64,000 bases of DNA from Paracnuella aquatica (lineage in GTDB: Bacteria; Bacteroidota; Bacteroidia; Chitinophagales; Chitinophagaceae), in contig NZ_QOWJ01000008.1 of assembly GCF_003332885.2 (NCBI RefSeq), positions 150,415 through 214,414 of the forward strand, in the 5' to 3' direction. Made by a program: the position numbers and the translations under genes. The notes beneath the pieces are model-generated. The model was not told the origin of the DNA. It did no database searches and was given only the letters and a program-made list of their open reading frames with translations. Below are positions 57,101 through 64,000 of this stretch, one piece after another; within the stretch, counting starts at the first letter, position 1, and each line of letters begins with the position of its first letter.

Positions 57101-59710
57101 ATGAACCGGCTGTTGCTAACTTTTTGCGGGCTGTTGCTGTTGCCGTTTGCGGCACGGGCCGACCACATTACCGGTGGCGAAATTTACTATACCCTGTTGG
57201 GCAACAACAATGGCAATTACGAATACCGCATTACGGTGAAGGTGTTTATGCGCTGCAACAGCGGCCGCACTTTCAATGATCCCACCACTATTTCTATTTT
57301 TACGAAAGGCACCGGTGCCCGTGTTTCGGACCACAGCGTGTACCTGGCCCGCACCGAAACCATCCAGTTAACGGACCCGAACAAATGCATTACCGATCCG
57401 CCGCTGGTTTGCTATAATGTTGGCTATTACGAGTTTGTAGCAACCTTGCCGCCATCGGCTACCGGCTACCAAATTGCTGCGCAGTTTGTATACCGCATCG
57501 CCGGCATCCGCAACCTGGTTTCTTTTTACAATAATATTGGTGCTACCTATACTGCTGAAATTCCCGCCAATACCGGCAATGCATGGATCAACAGCAGTGC
57601 CCGTTTTGTGGGCTCCGACCTTGTGGCCATTTGTGCCAACAACAATTTTTCTTACTCGTTTGCAGCCACCGATTCGGATGGCGACGAACTGCGTTATTCT
57701 TTTTGCGATGCCTTCCAGGGCGGTAATTTCCGCAACGGCATGTCGGTGCCGCCAGATGCGCCGCCGTATAATTCTGTGCCGTACAACAGCGAGTTTTCGG
57801 GCGGCTCGCCGCTGGGACCTAATGTAAAAATCAATACGAGTACTGGCCTTATTACGGGTACAGCGCCTGACGAAGGCGTATACGTAGTAACAGTATGCGT
57901 GGAGGAAATTCGCAACGGACGGGTCATTGCCGTGCAACGCAAAGACCTACAAATCTTTATTGCATCCTGCACCATTGCATCGGCATCGCTGGAGGCAAGC
58001 TACCAGCTTTGCGAAGCATCTAAAACATTGAACGCTACCAACAATAGCGTAAGCCCTCTGATCCGTACTTACAACTGGGAATTGCTCGACCGGTCGGGCA
58101 GAACGGTGACGGCTTCCACAACGCAGGCATTTAACCATGAATTTGCCGATACCGGTTTATACCAGTTAAAACTGGTGGTGAACCGCGGCGGCGAATGTTC
58201 GGATTCCAACACGGCGCCGGTGCGGGTGTATCCTGGCCTACAGCCCAAATTTGCCACCGAAGGTGTTTGTGCCGGCCGGCCCACCCAGTTTTCTGACCAA
58301 AGCACCACGGTGTATGGCCGGATCGATTCGTGGAGTTGGGATTTTGGCAGCAACACGGAAGGTGAAGCCATGTTGTCTACCCCGTCGCCCAGTTTTGTTT
58401 TTCGCGGCAGCGGCACCCGGCAGGTGCGGCTGACTGTTGCTACCAGTCTAGGTTGTTCTGCCAGCGCCCTGCAGCCGGTTGGCATTACTGATAAACCGCC
58501 ACTGAACCTTGCATTTAGGGACACAACCATTTGTATTGGCGACGAAGTGCAGCTACAGGCCCGCAGCAGCGGCAACTACCAATGGACGCCGCAAACGAGC
58601 ATCAGGAGCGGTGGCACCACCGGCAACCCGGTAGCAGCGCCACGATCCACTACCCTTTTTGTGGCACAAATAAACCAGGACGGCTGCATCAACCAGGATT
58701 CTGTTTTGGTGCGGGTGGAGGCTGGTGTTCGCTTGCAGGTTAATGCCGACACGACTATTTGTTTGGGCGATACGGTGCAATTGCGAACCATTTCCAATGC
58801 ATTGCGGTATGCATGGCAACCCACAACTACTTTGCTGGAAAGCGATGTTGCGAACCCTTTTATTACACCAACTGATCCAGTTACAAAATATACAGTCACG
58901 GGCCAGATTGGTGGCTGTACGGAAACGGCATCGGTTAATGTGTACACAGTTCCTTACCCGATGGTAAACGCCGGCGAGGATACCGTCATTTGTTTCAATA
59001 CCGCGGCATTGCTTCAGGGAAGCAGCGATGGCAACCGGTTTGCGTGGTCAGCAGGCACCACGCTTTCCAACCCAACCAATTTGTCTACCGGCGCCCGGCC
59101 CACGGCCACAACTGCTTATGTGCTCACTGCCATTGGAAATAAAGGTTGCCCCAAACCTGCTTACGATACGGTAATGGTGCGGGTGCAGGCACCGGTGCAG
59201 GCTTTTGCTGGCCGCGACACCACAGTGATTGTGGGCCAGCCACTGCAGTTGCAGGCATCGGGTGGCGACTTGTACCAATGGACACCCGCCACTGGCCTGA
59301 ATGATGGGCAAATTGCCAACCCCATTGCACAATACACCGAAAGCATGGGTGGCCGCGTCCGGTACACCGTAAAAGTGCAAACGCCGGAAGGCTGCAGCGA
59401 TACAGCTTCGCTGGAGGTGCGCATTTTTGAAACAGGCGCCACGGTTTTTGTGCCTTCTGCTTTTACGCCAAACAATGACGGCCTCAACGACCTGCTGCGG
59501 CCATTGGCGGCAGGCATGCGCCAGCTGGAGCTGTTTTCGGTGTACAACCGCTGGGGGCAGCTGGTGTTCAGCAGCCGCGACGGCCGTGGTTGGGACGGCA
59601 CCATTGGTGGACAGGCGCAGGGCCCCGGCGTATATGTGTGGCTGGTAAAGGCTGTTGATTTTAATGGAAAGCCCCATGTACAAAAAGGCACCGTTACCCT
59701 GCTGCGTTAG
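57101..59710 (+). CDS. Type IX secretion (type B sorting) cargo protein with PKD-like repeats
   Basis: This 869-residue protein has a signal peptide (MNRLLLTFCGLLLLPFAARA) and an N-terminal beta-rich part with YRITVKVFMRCNSG. PKD-like modules follow around 385-480 (FVFRGSGTRQVRLTVATSLGC) plus several Ig-like repeats with VNADTTICLGDTVQL and VNAGEDTVICFNTAAL. The C-terminal domain is the gliding-motility type B sorting signal: FVPSAFTPNNDGLNDLLRP, YNRWGQLVF and GVYVWLVKAVD. Such proteins leave through the type IX secretion system and stay on or leave the surface. The substrate is unknown. It precedes the DUF5686 gene on the same strand. Confidence 0.9.
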   Translation: MNRLLLTFCGLLLLPFAARADHITGGEIYYTLLGNNNGNYEYRITVKVFMRCNSGRTFNDPTTISIFTKGTGARVSDHSVYLARTETIQLTDPNKCITDPPLVCYNVGYYEFVATLPPSATGYQIAAQFVYRIAGIRNLVSFYNNIGATYTAEIPANTGNAWINSSARFVGSDLVAICANNNFSYSFAATDSDGDELRYSFCDAFQGGNFRNGMSVPPDAPPYNSVPYNSEFSGGSPLGPNVKINTSTGLITGTAPDEGVYVVTVCVEEIRNGRVIAVQRKDLQIFIASCTIASASLEASYQLCEASKTLNATNNSVSPLIRTYNWELLDRSGRTVTASTTQAFNHEFADTGLYQLKLVVNRGGECSDSNTAPVRVYPGLQPKFATEGVCAGRPTQFSDQSTTVYGRIDSWSWDFGSNTEGEAMLSTPSPSFVFRGSGTRQVRLTVATSLGCSASALQPVGITDKPPLNLAFRDTTICIGDEVQLQARSSGNYQWTPQTSIRSGGTTGNPVAAPRSTTLFVAQINQDGCINQDSVLVRVEAGVRLQVNADTTICLGDTVQLRTISNALRYAWQPTTTLLESDVANPFITPTDPVTKYTVTGQIGGCTETASVNVYTVPYPMVNAGEDTVICFNTAALLQGSSDGNRFAWSAGTTLSNPTNLSTGARPTATTAYVLTAIGNKGCPKPAYDTVMVRVQAPVQAFAGRDTTVIVGQPLQLQASGGDLYQWTPATGLNDGQIANPIAQYTESMGGRVRYTVKVQTPEGCSDTASLEVRIFETGATVFVPSAFTPNNDGLNDLLRPLAAGMRQLELFSVYNRWGQLVFSSRDGRGWDGTIGGQAQGPGVYVWLVKAVDFNGKPHVQKGTVTLLR

Positions 59711-59943
59711 CGCCATTCCGCATTCATCCCCTTTTTATGCCCTTTAACAAAAGGGTTTTCTAATTCATCGAAATTGAAACCGACGGGTTTTAAAAGACCG
59801 TACCTTGCGGGCCGCTTTGGCATGGAGTAAACCGATGCCATTTTAAACGAACCTCAATACCAGTTCGGCGCAGTAAAACAGTCGTTTTCCGCTTTTAAAG
59901 ATAAAAGAGCAGTTGATGTGCTGTGCCGCAACTACAGGCTACC

Positions 59944-62397
59944 ATGCGGCTTTTTTTTACCACCATATTCGCTTTGCTTTTTTGCGCGGCCGGCGCACAA
60001 CAGGTTCGGCTGAGCGGCACTGTTACCGACAGCAAAGGTTCGCCGCTGTCGTCGGTGAGCATCGTGGTAACCGAATTGAGCCGCGGTATTGTGAGCAAAG
60101 AAAACGGCAGCTTTGAACTGCTGCTGGAAGCCGGCCGGTACACCTTGCGAACCAGCAGCGTAAACCACCGCAGCCCGCTCATTCCAATTACGATTTACAA
60201 CGACACCACCATCCAGATCATCATGGAAGACGACCACTCGCAGCAGTTGTCCGGCGTGGTGGTGCAAGCCAAAATAAAGGACCGGGCCGAAGAGGTGATG
60301 CGAACGCTGGTAGCGAAAAAAGACTCCATTACCGCAGCAGCCGGCCCACATTCGGTGCAGTTGTATGTAAAAGCAACGCGGCAGGATTCGGCACAGGCGG
60401 CCGCCCGCAGACTCCGCCGCCAGCAAAGCCGTAATGCGCCGCTGCCCGACGACCTGAAGGGCATGCAGCTGACGGAAGTGTTGTTGCAGCTGGATGTGCA
60501 GGGTTCGAAATTAAAAGAGCAGCGGCTGGGCGTAAAAAGCACCGGCAATGCCAAAAACTTGTTTTACCTATCGGCTACGGAGGGCAATTTTGATTTTTAT
60601 AAGAACCAGATCAAAGTTCCGGGGCTGGCGCCCACCCCATTTGTTTCGCCGGTGAGCAGTGCCGGGCTGGTGGCTTATAAGTTTAAAACGATCAAAACGG
60701 TGCGCCGCGGCAAACACCGCATTTACACCATTAAAGTTGAACCCCGCCAGCTAACCAATGCCACGGTGGAAGGTGAAATAACAGTTTCGGACAGTGCCTG
60801 GGCTATTTTGCACACCCGTTTTCGTTTTCCAGAATACCACTTGCAGGAGTACAACTTTTTTGAAGTGGAGCAGGACTACCGCTTTGTAAATGAAACGGCG
60901 TGGATGCTCCAGAAACAGACATTTCGCTACAGTGTAAAGGGTGCCCGCAATACCATTTCCGGCCACACAGAAATTCATTATTCCGGCTACCAGCTCAACC
61001 GCAAATTTCCCGACCGTTATTTTGGCCAGGAAGTGAGCAGCACGGCGGCAACCGCATATGAGCAGGACACTTCGTTTTGGACCACCGCCCGGCTGGCGCC
61101 GCTCAATAACCGCGAGGCCCGCCTGGTGCGCCACACCGATAGCCTGAATACTTTCATGCAATCGGACCAATACCTCGATTCGCTGGAGCGCCAGATCAAC
61201 CGCATTACCTGGCAAAAACTGGGGCTGTTTGGCCAGTCGTTTTGGGCCCGGAAAAAGGAACGCTACTGGCACCTGCCTTCGCTGGTTTCCTTGTACCAGC
61301 CCGTGGCGTTTGGCGGCAGCCGCATCAACGTTGCGTTTGCTTTTAAAAAAACGGCCAAGTCGCGGAAAGATATTTTCCTCGACAACAATATCAGTTACGG
61401 CATCCGCAACAACGATATTAATGGTTTTATAAAATTGCGCCGCACTTACAATCCGTTTAACCGCGGTTATTATGAAATCAGCGGTGGGCGGGCTTTCCAG
61501 GCCATTACCGAAGGCGACGCCTGGATCAATATGATCAAGCGCAACAACATTTACCTGAATAACTACCTGCAGGTAGCGCATGGGTTGGAACTGGTAAATG
61601 GCCTCATGTTGCACACCGAGTTGGAGACCGCATTTCGCAGATCAGTGGCCGGTTACCGCACGGGCCATTTGGTGGACAGCGTTTTTGGCAATGTGCTCGA
61701 CAACAATTTTGCCGTGGCATTTGCACCATACAATGCATTATACGGGCAAGTGAAATTGCAATACACCCCGTTCCAACGTTTTCGCCGCGAGCCGAGGGAG
61801 AAGGTAATTCTTGGTTCAAAATGGCCCACCTTTTATGCGTTGTGGCGCAAAGGCATTCCGGGTACGCTGAACAGCAAAGTATCTTTTGACTTTATAGAAT
61901 ACGGCGCGGAACAGCACCTCAACCTGGGTTTGATGGGGTTGGGAAAATACACGGTAAAATCCGGTTCGTTTGTACGCCGGCCTGAGTTGCGTCTGATTGA
62001 TTACCAGTTCCAGCGCCGCGGCGACCCGTTCCTATTCCTCAACCCGCACAAATCCTTCCAGGCATTGGACTCCACTTTTGCCCTGTTTAGCCGTTATGTG
62101 GAAGGCCATTATGTGCACGAATTCAACGGCTTATTTTTAAATAAAATACCGCTCCTGAAAAGACTGCAGCTCCGCGAAATGGGTGGCGCCGGTTTTTTGA
62201 TTGCGCCGGAACGCAACCTGCGCTACGCCGAACTTTTTGCCGGTGTTGAGCGGGCATTCCAGTCGCCGTTCAATCCGCTCGACAAGTTTAAAGTTGGCAT
62301 CTACGTGGTGGGCTCTATGGCCAACCAGTTTCACAACCCGGTGCAATTAAAAGTGGGTTTCACTACATGGGATAAACGGCGCAACCGCTGGTTCTGA
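59944..62397 (+). CDS. DUF5686 outer membrane protein with carboxypeptidase regulatory-like domain
   Basis: This 817-residue protein has a signal peptide (MRLFFTTIFALLFCAAGA), then a CarboxypepD_reg-like domain (VRLSGTVTDSKGSPLSSVSI), then the DUF5686 beta-rich body ending in alternating aromatic strands and a C-terminal FTTWDKRRNRWF typical of outer membrane barrels. Family members are predicted outer membrane proteins of unknown function, sometimes near adhesion or nutrient uptake genes. It follows the T9SS cargo gene by 233 bases with no clear terminator between. The start at 59944 gives the signal peptide; the frame is open to 59923. Confidence 0.88.
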   Translation: MRLFFTTIFALLFCAAGAQQVRLSGTVTDSKGSPLSSVSIVVTELSRGIVSKENGSFELLLEAGRYTLRTSSVNHRSPLIPITIYNDTTIQIIMEDDHSQQLSGVVVQAKIKDRAEEVMRTLVAKKDSITAAAGPHSVQLYVKATRQDSAQAAARRLRRQQSRNAPLPDDLKGMQLTEVLLQLDVQGSKLKEQRLGVKSTGNAKNLFYLSATEGNFDFYKNQIKVPGLAPTPFVSPVSSAGLVAYKFKTIKTVRRGKHRIYTIKVEPRQLTNATVEGEITVSDSAWAILHTRFRFPEYHLQEYNFFEVEQDYRFVNETAWMLQKQTFRYSVKGARNTISGHTEIHYSGYQLNRKFPDRYFGQEVSSTAATAYEQDTSFWTTARLAPLNNREARLVRHTDSLNTFMQSDQYLDSLERQINRITWQKLGLFGQSFWARKKERYWHLPSLVSLYQPVAFGGSRINVAFAFKKTAKSRKDIFLDNNISYGIRNNDINGFIKLRRTYNPFNRGYYEISGGRAFQAITEGDAWINMIKRNNIYLNNYLQVAHGLELVNGLMLHTELETAFRRSVAGYRTGHLVDSVFGNVLDNNFAVAFAPYNALYGQVKLQYTPFQRFRREPREKVILGSKWPTFYALWRKGIPGTLNSKVSFDFIEYGAEQHLNLGLMGLGKYTVKSGSFVRRPELRLIDYQFQRRGDPFLFLNPHKSFQALDSTFALFSRYVEGHYVHEFNGLFLNKIPLLKRLQLREMGGAGFLIAPERNLRYAELFAGVERAFQSPFNPLDKFKVGIYVVGSMANQFHNPVQLKVGFTTWDKRRNRWF

Positions 62398-62468
62398 TTC
62401 TTGTTCGCTGCATTCAGTTCTTTGGTTTCCAGAGTTTGCGTAACTTTTGGTAACCCAAAGCCAAAAAT

Positions 62469-63884
62469 ATGAAACCTCGATTGTGCCTGATGCCGGCAGC
62501 CCTTTACCTGTTGATCTTTGCTTCGTTTTTCCATTCAAAATTATTTGCGCAAATCCCACCGGTGCCGCCGGTTCAGGAGCTGGTTTTCCGGTCGGTAAAT
62601 GTGATACCCATGGACGGCGAAATTGTGCTGCCCAACCAGACGGTGGTGGTGCGAAATGGTGTGATTCATGCGATGGGCGATGAAGGAAAAGTGCAGTGGG
62701 GCAAGGACGCTAAGGTAATTGATGGAAAGGGCAAATATCTGATGCCCGGCTTAGCAGAAATGCATGCACATGTGCCGCCGTCCGATGATGTGGAGGCGAT
62801 GAAAGAAGTGTTGCTCTTGTTTGCGGTAAATGGCATCACCACAATCCGTGGTATGCTGGGGCATCCACGCCATTTGGAGCTGCGTGCAAGCATTCAGAAC
62901 GGTTCCGTCATTGGCCCCACCTTTTTCACATCCGGTCCTTCGTTCAATGGAAACAGTGCACCCACGCCCCAAGCAGCCGCGCAGCTGGTTCGGGATCAAA
63001 AGGCGGCGGGTTATGACTTTTTGAAGATACATCCCGGTATCAAACTCGATGCATTTAAGGCAATGGCTGCAACGGCTAAAGAATTAAACATTCCCTTCGC
63101 GGGACACGTACCTTCGGACGTGGGCATTTGGAATGCAATTGAAATGGGCATCCTTACCATTGATCACTTGGATGGTTTTGTGGAAGCCCTCATCCCGGGG
63201 AAGGAGCAATTTGCGGAAGGAAGCCATGGCCTGTTTGCCACCAACATTTTTGAAGAAGCGAATAAGACGCACATCCAAAAACTGATGGATGCGCTCAAGA
63301 AGAAAGGTACATGGGTAGTGCCCACCCAAGCATTAGCGGTGCGTTGGCTTTCGCCGCAGCAAAATGCCGCCCAGCGGGCAGCCGAACCGGAAATGAAATA
63401 TATGTCGCCAAAAACGGTAGCTAATTGGGTGCGTACCAAGCAAAGCATGGAAGAAGGCGCAGGTTATAACAGGGAAGCCATGCCGCAATACATTGCTTTG
63501 CGCAACGAACTGATTAAAGCCTGCCAGGATGCTGGGGTGCCGCTTCTCCTGGGATCTGATGCGCCGCAGGTGTTTAATGTGCCGGGTTTTTCCACGCACC
63601 ACGAACTGCGGTACCTAGTGGATGCAGGACTTACCCGTTACCAGGCATTATATAGTGGAACGGTTGCAGTTGGAAAATTTTATGGCAAAAGGGAATGGGG
63701 AACTATCCAAAGAGGTGCGCCGGCTGACTTGATTTTACTTGAGGGCAACCCATTGCAAAACATTGAGCACATCAAAAATATAGATGGCGTTGTGTTGAAA
63801 GGCAAATGGCTCGATAACAGTTGGCGGGAAGCGGTGTTGAAAGCAATTGCAGATAAGAAACGGAAGGAGGAGTCATTGCCATAA
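62469..63884 (+). CDS. Amidohydrolase family protein (imidazolonepropionase-like), secreted
   Basis: This 471-residue protein has a signal peptide ending near KLFAQ and a metal-dependent amidohydrolase barrel. The first metal motif is His-x-His in LAEMHAHVPPSD, the bridging Lys lies in FLKIHPGIKL, His ligands in FAGHVPSDVG and DHLDGF, and the catalytic Asp in LLGSDAPQ. These residues are intact, so it should be active. Relatives hydrolyse cyclic amides, dipeptides or lactams, and the secreted group is often called imidazolonepropionase-like, but the substrate cannot be read. It follows DUF5686 by 71 bases and ends at a shared terminator. Confidence 0.9.
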   Translation: MKPRLCLMPAALYLLIFASFFHSKLFAQIPPVPPVQELVFRSVNVIPMDGEIVLPNQTVVVRNGVIHAMGDEGKVQWGKDAKVIDGKGKYLMPGLAEMHAHVPPSDDVEAMKEVLLLFAVNGITTIRGMLGHPRHLELRASIQNGSVIGPTFFTSGPSFNGNSAPTPQAAAQLVRDQKAAGYDFLKIHPGIKLDAFKAMAATAKELNIPFAGHVPSDVGIWNAIEMGILTIDHLDGFVEALIPGKEQFAEGSHGLFATNIFEEANKTHIQKLMDALKKKGTWVVPTQALAVRWLSPQQNAAQRAAEPEMKYMSPKTVANWVRTKQSMEEGAGYNREAMPQYIALRNELIKACQDAGVPLLLGSDAPQVFNVPGFSTHHELRYLVDAGLTRYQALYSGTVAVGKFYGKREWGTIQRGAPADLILLEGNPLQNIEHIKNIDGVVLKGKWLDNSWREAVLKAIADKKRKEESLP

Positions 63885-63904
63885 TCTCTACCCTCCCCTA
63901 ACGC

Positions 63905-63938
63905 AAAACAGCCTGACACTTTTGTGTAAGGCTGTTTT
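63905..63938. terminator. Bidirectional terminator between the amidohydrolase gene and the rRNA operon
   Basis: AAAACAGCCT (63905-63914) pairs perfectly with AGGCTGTTTT (63929-63938), and the loop contains a further ACAC/GTGT stem. It faces the convergent 5S rRNA gene on the other side. Confidence 0.85.
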
Positions 63939-63952
63939 AATATAAGTAATAA

Positions 63953-64000
63953 GATTGGCGGTTACCTACTCTCCCGGAGCATTGCTACTCCAGTACCATT
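63953..64000 (-). rRNA. rrf: 5S ribosomal RNA, 3' end (partial, cut by window edge)
   Basis: On the minus strand the last 48 bases read as the 3' part of 5S rRNA. GGTACTGGAGTAGCAATGC is followed by TCCGGGAGAGTAGGTAACCG, with the conserved GGGAGAGTAGG of helix IV/loop E. The rest of the gene and the 23S and 16S genes should lie to the right of the window. The exact 3' end is not certain by a few bases. Confidence 0.85.

Overview
The window is chromosomal DNA of a Bacteroidota bacterium, most likely a member of the Chitinophagaceae or a close relative. The signs are a fused CcoN-CcoO oxidase subunit with single-haem CcoP, a type IX secretion (type B sorting) protein, a DUF5686 outer-membrane protein, a PafA-type phosphatase, Bacteroidota-style -7 boxes (TAnnTTTG) and almost no Shine-Dalgarno sequences. 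Genes are dense and on both strands, and most have signal peptides or lipoboxes. No prophage, insertion sequence, CRISPR array, tRNA or SusC/SusD pair was seen. The right edge cuts a 5S rRNA gene on the minus strand, so an rRNA operon lies beyond it.

Layout. 1-16.2 kb: divergent glycoside hydrolases (GH97, cut by the left edge; GH43), a YceI / ring-cleaving dioxygenase / esterase set resembling the MhqO-MhqD quinone-detoxification pair, a DUF72 protein, a UvrA2-type ATPase, a trehalose synthase-maltokinase fusion, a GMC oxidoreductase with a secreted TIM-barrel sugar isomerase, and a small membrane protein. 16.2-30.7 kb: a second YceI protein, an SDR enzyme with an altered catalytic motif, an SGNH esterase lipoprotein, a PNPOx-like protein, YdcF, a PAP2 phosphatase, KduI, an MFS exporter, MetY behind a canonical promoter and a long leader, a macro-domain protein, a DUF1080 lipoprotein, a sialate O-acetylesterase, Dps and an acidic disordered protein. 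30.9-32.4 kb: FixH, a membrane protein and a SafE/CcoH-like protein. 32.7-43.0 kb: an alpha-oxoamine synthase, PafA, the uncharacterised TIGR03915/TIGR03916 pair, a four-PAS histidine kinase with a single-domain response regulator, and a second DUF72 protein. 43.3-48.6 kb: the cbb3 oxidase operon ccoS-ccoNO-ccoQ-ccoP-ccoG on the minus strand. 48.8-55.4 kb: an orphan ABC ATPase and a three-gene phosphorelay with no DNA-binding output. 55.4-64 kb: an esterase lipoprotein, a small membrane protein, a T9SS cargo protein, DUF5686, an amidohydrolase and the 5S rRNA end.

How the parts work together. The window holds much of a microaerobic respiration module, split into two blocks 11 kb apart on opposite strands. 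It also holds scattered carbohydrate enzymes, some of which (GMC oxidoreductase, TIM-barrel isomerase, DUF1080) fit a 3-keto-glycoside route, and a large sensory kinase set.

The most unusual features outside coding sequence are many intergenic inverted repeats. They fall into several unrelated sequence families, some built from short low-complexity units, and they sit at gene ends and inside operons (for example between ccoQ and ccoNO, and between the TIGR03915 and TIGR03916 genes). Two enzymes carry substitutions at residues normally needed for catalysis: the maltokinase half of TreS and the SDR protein.
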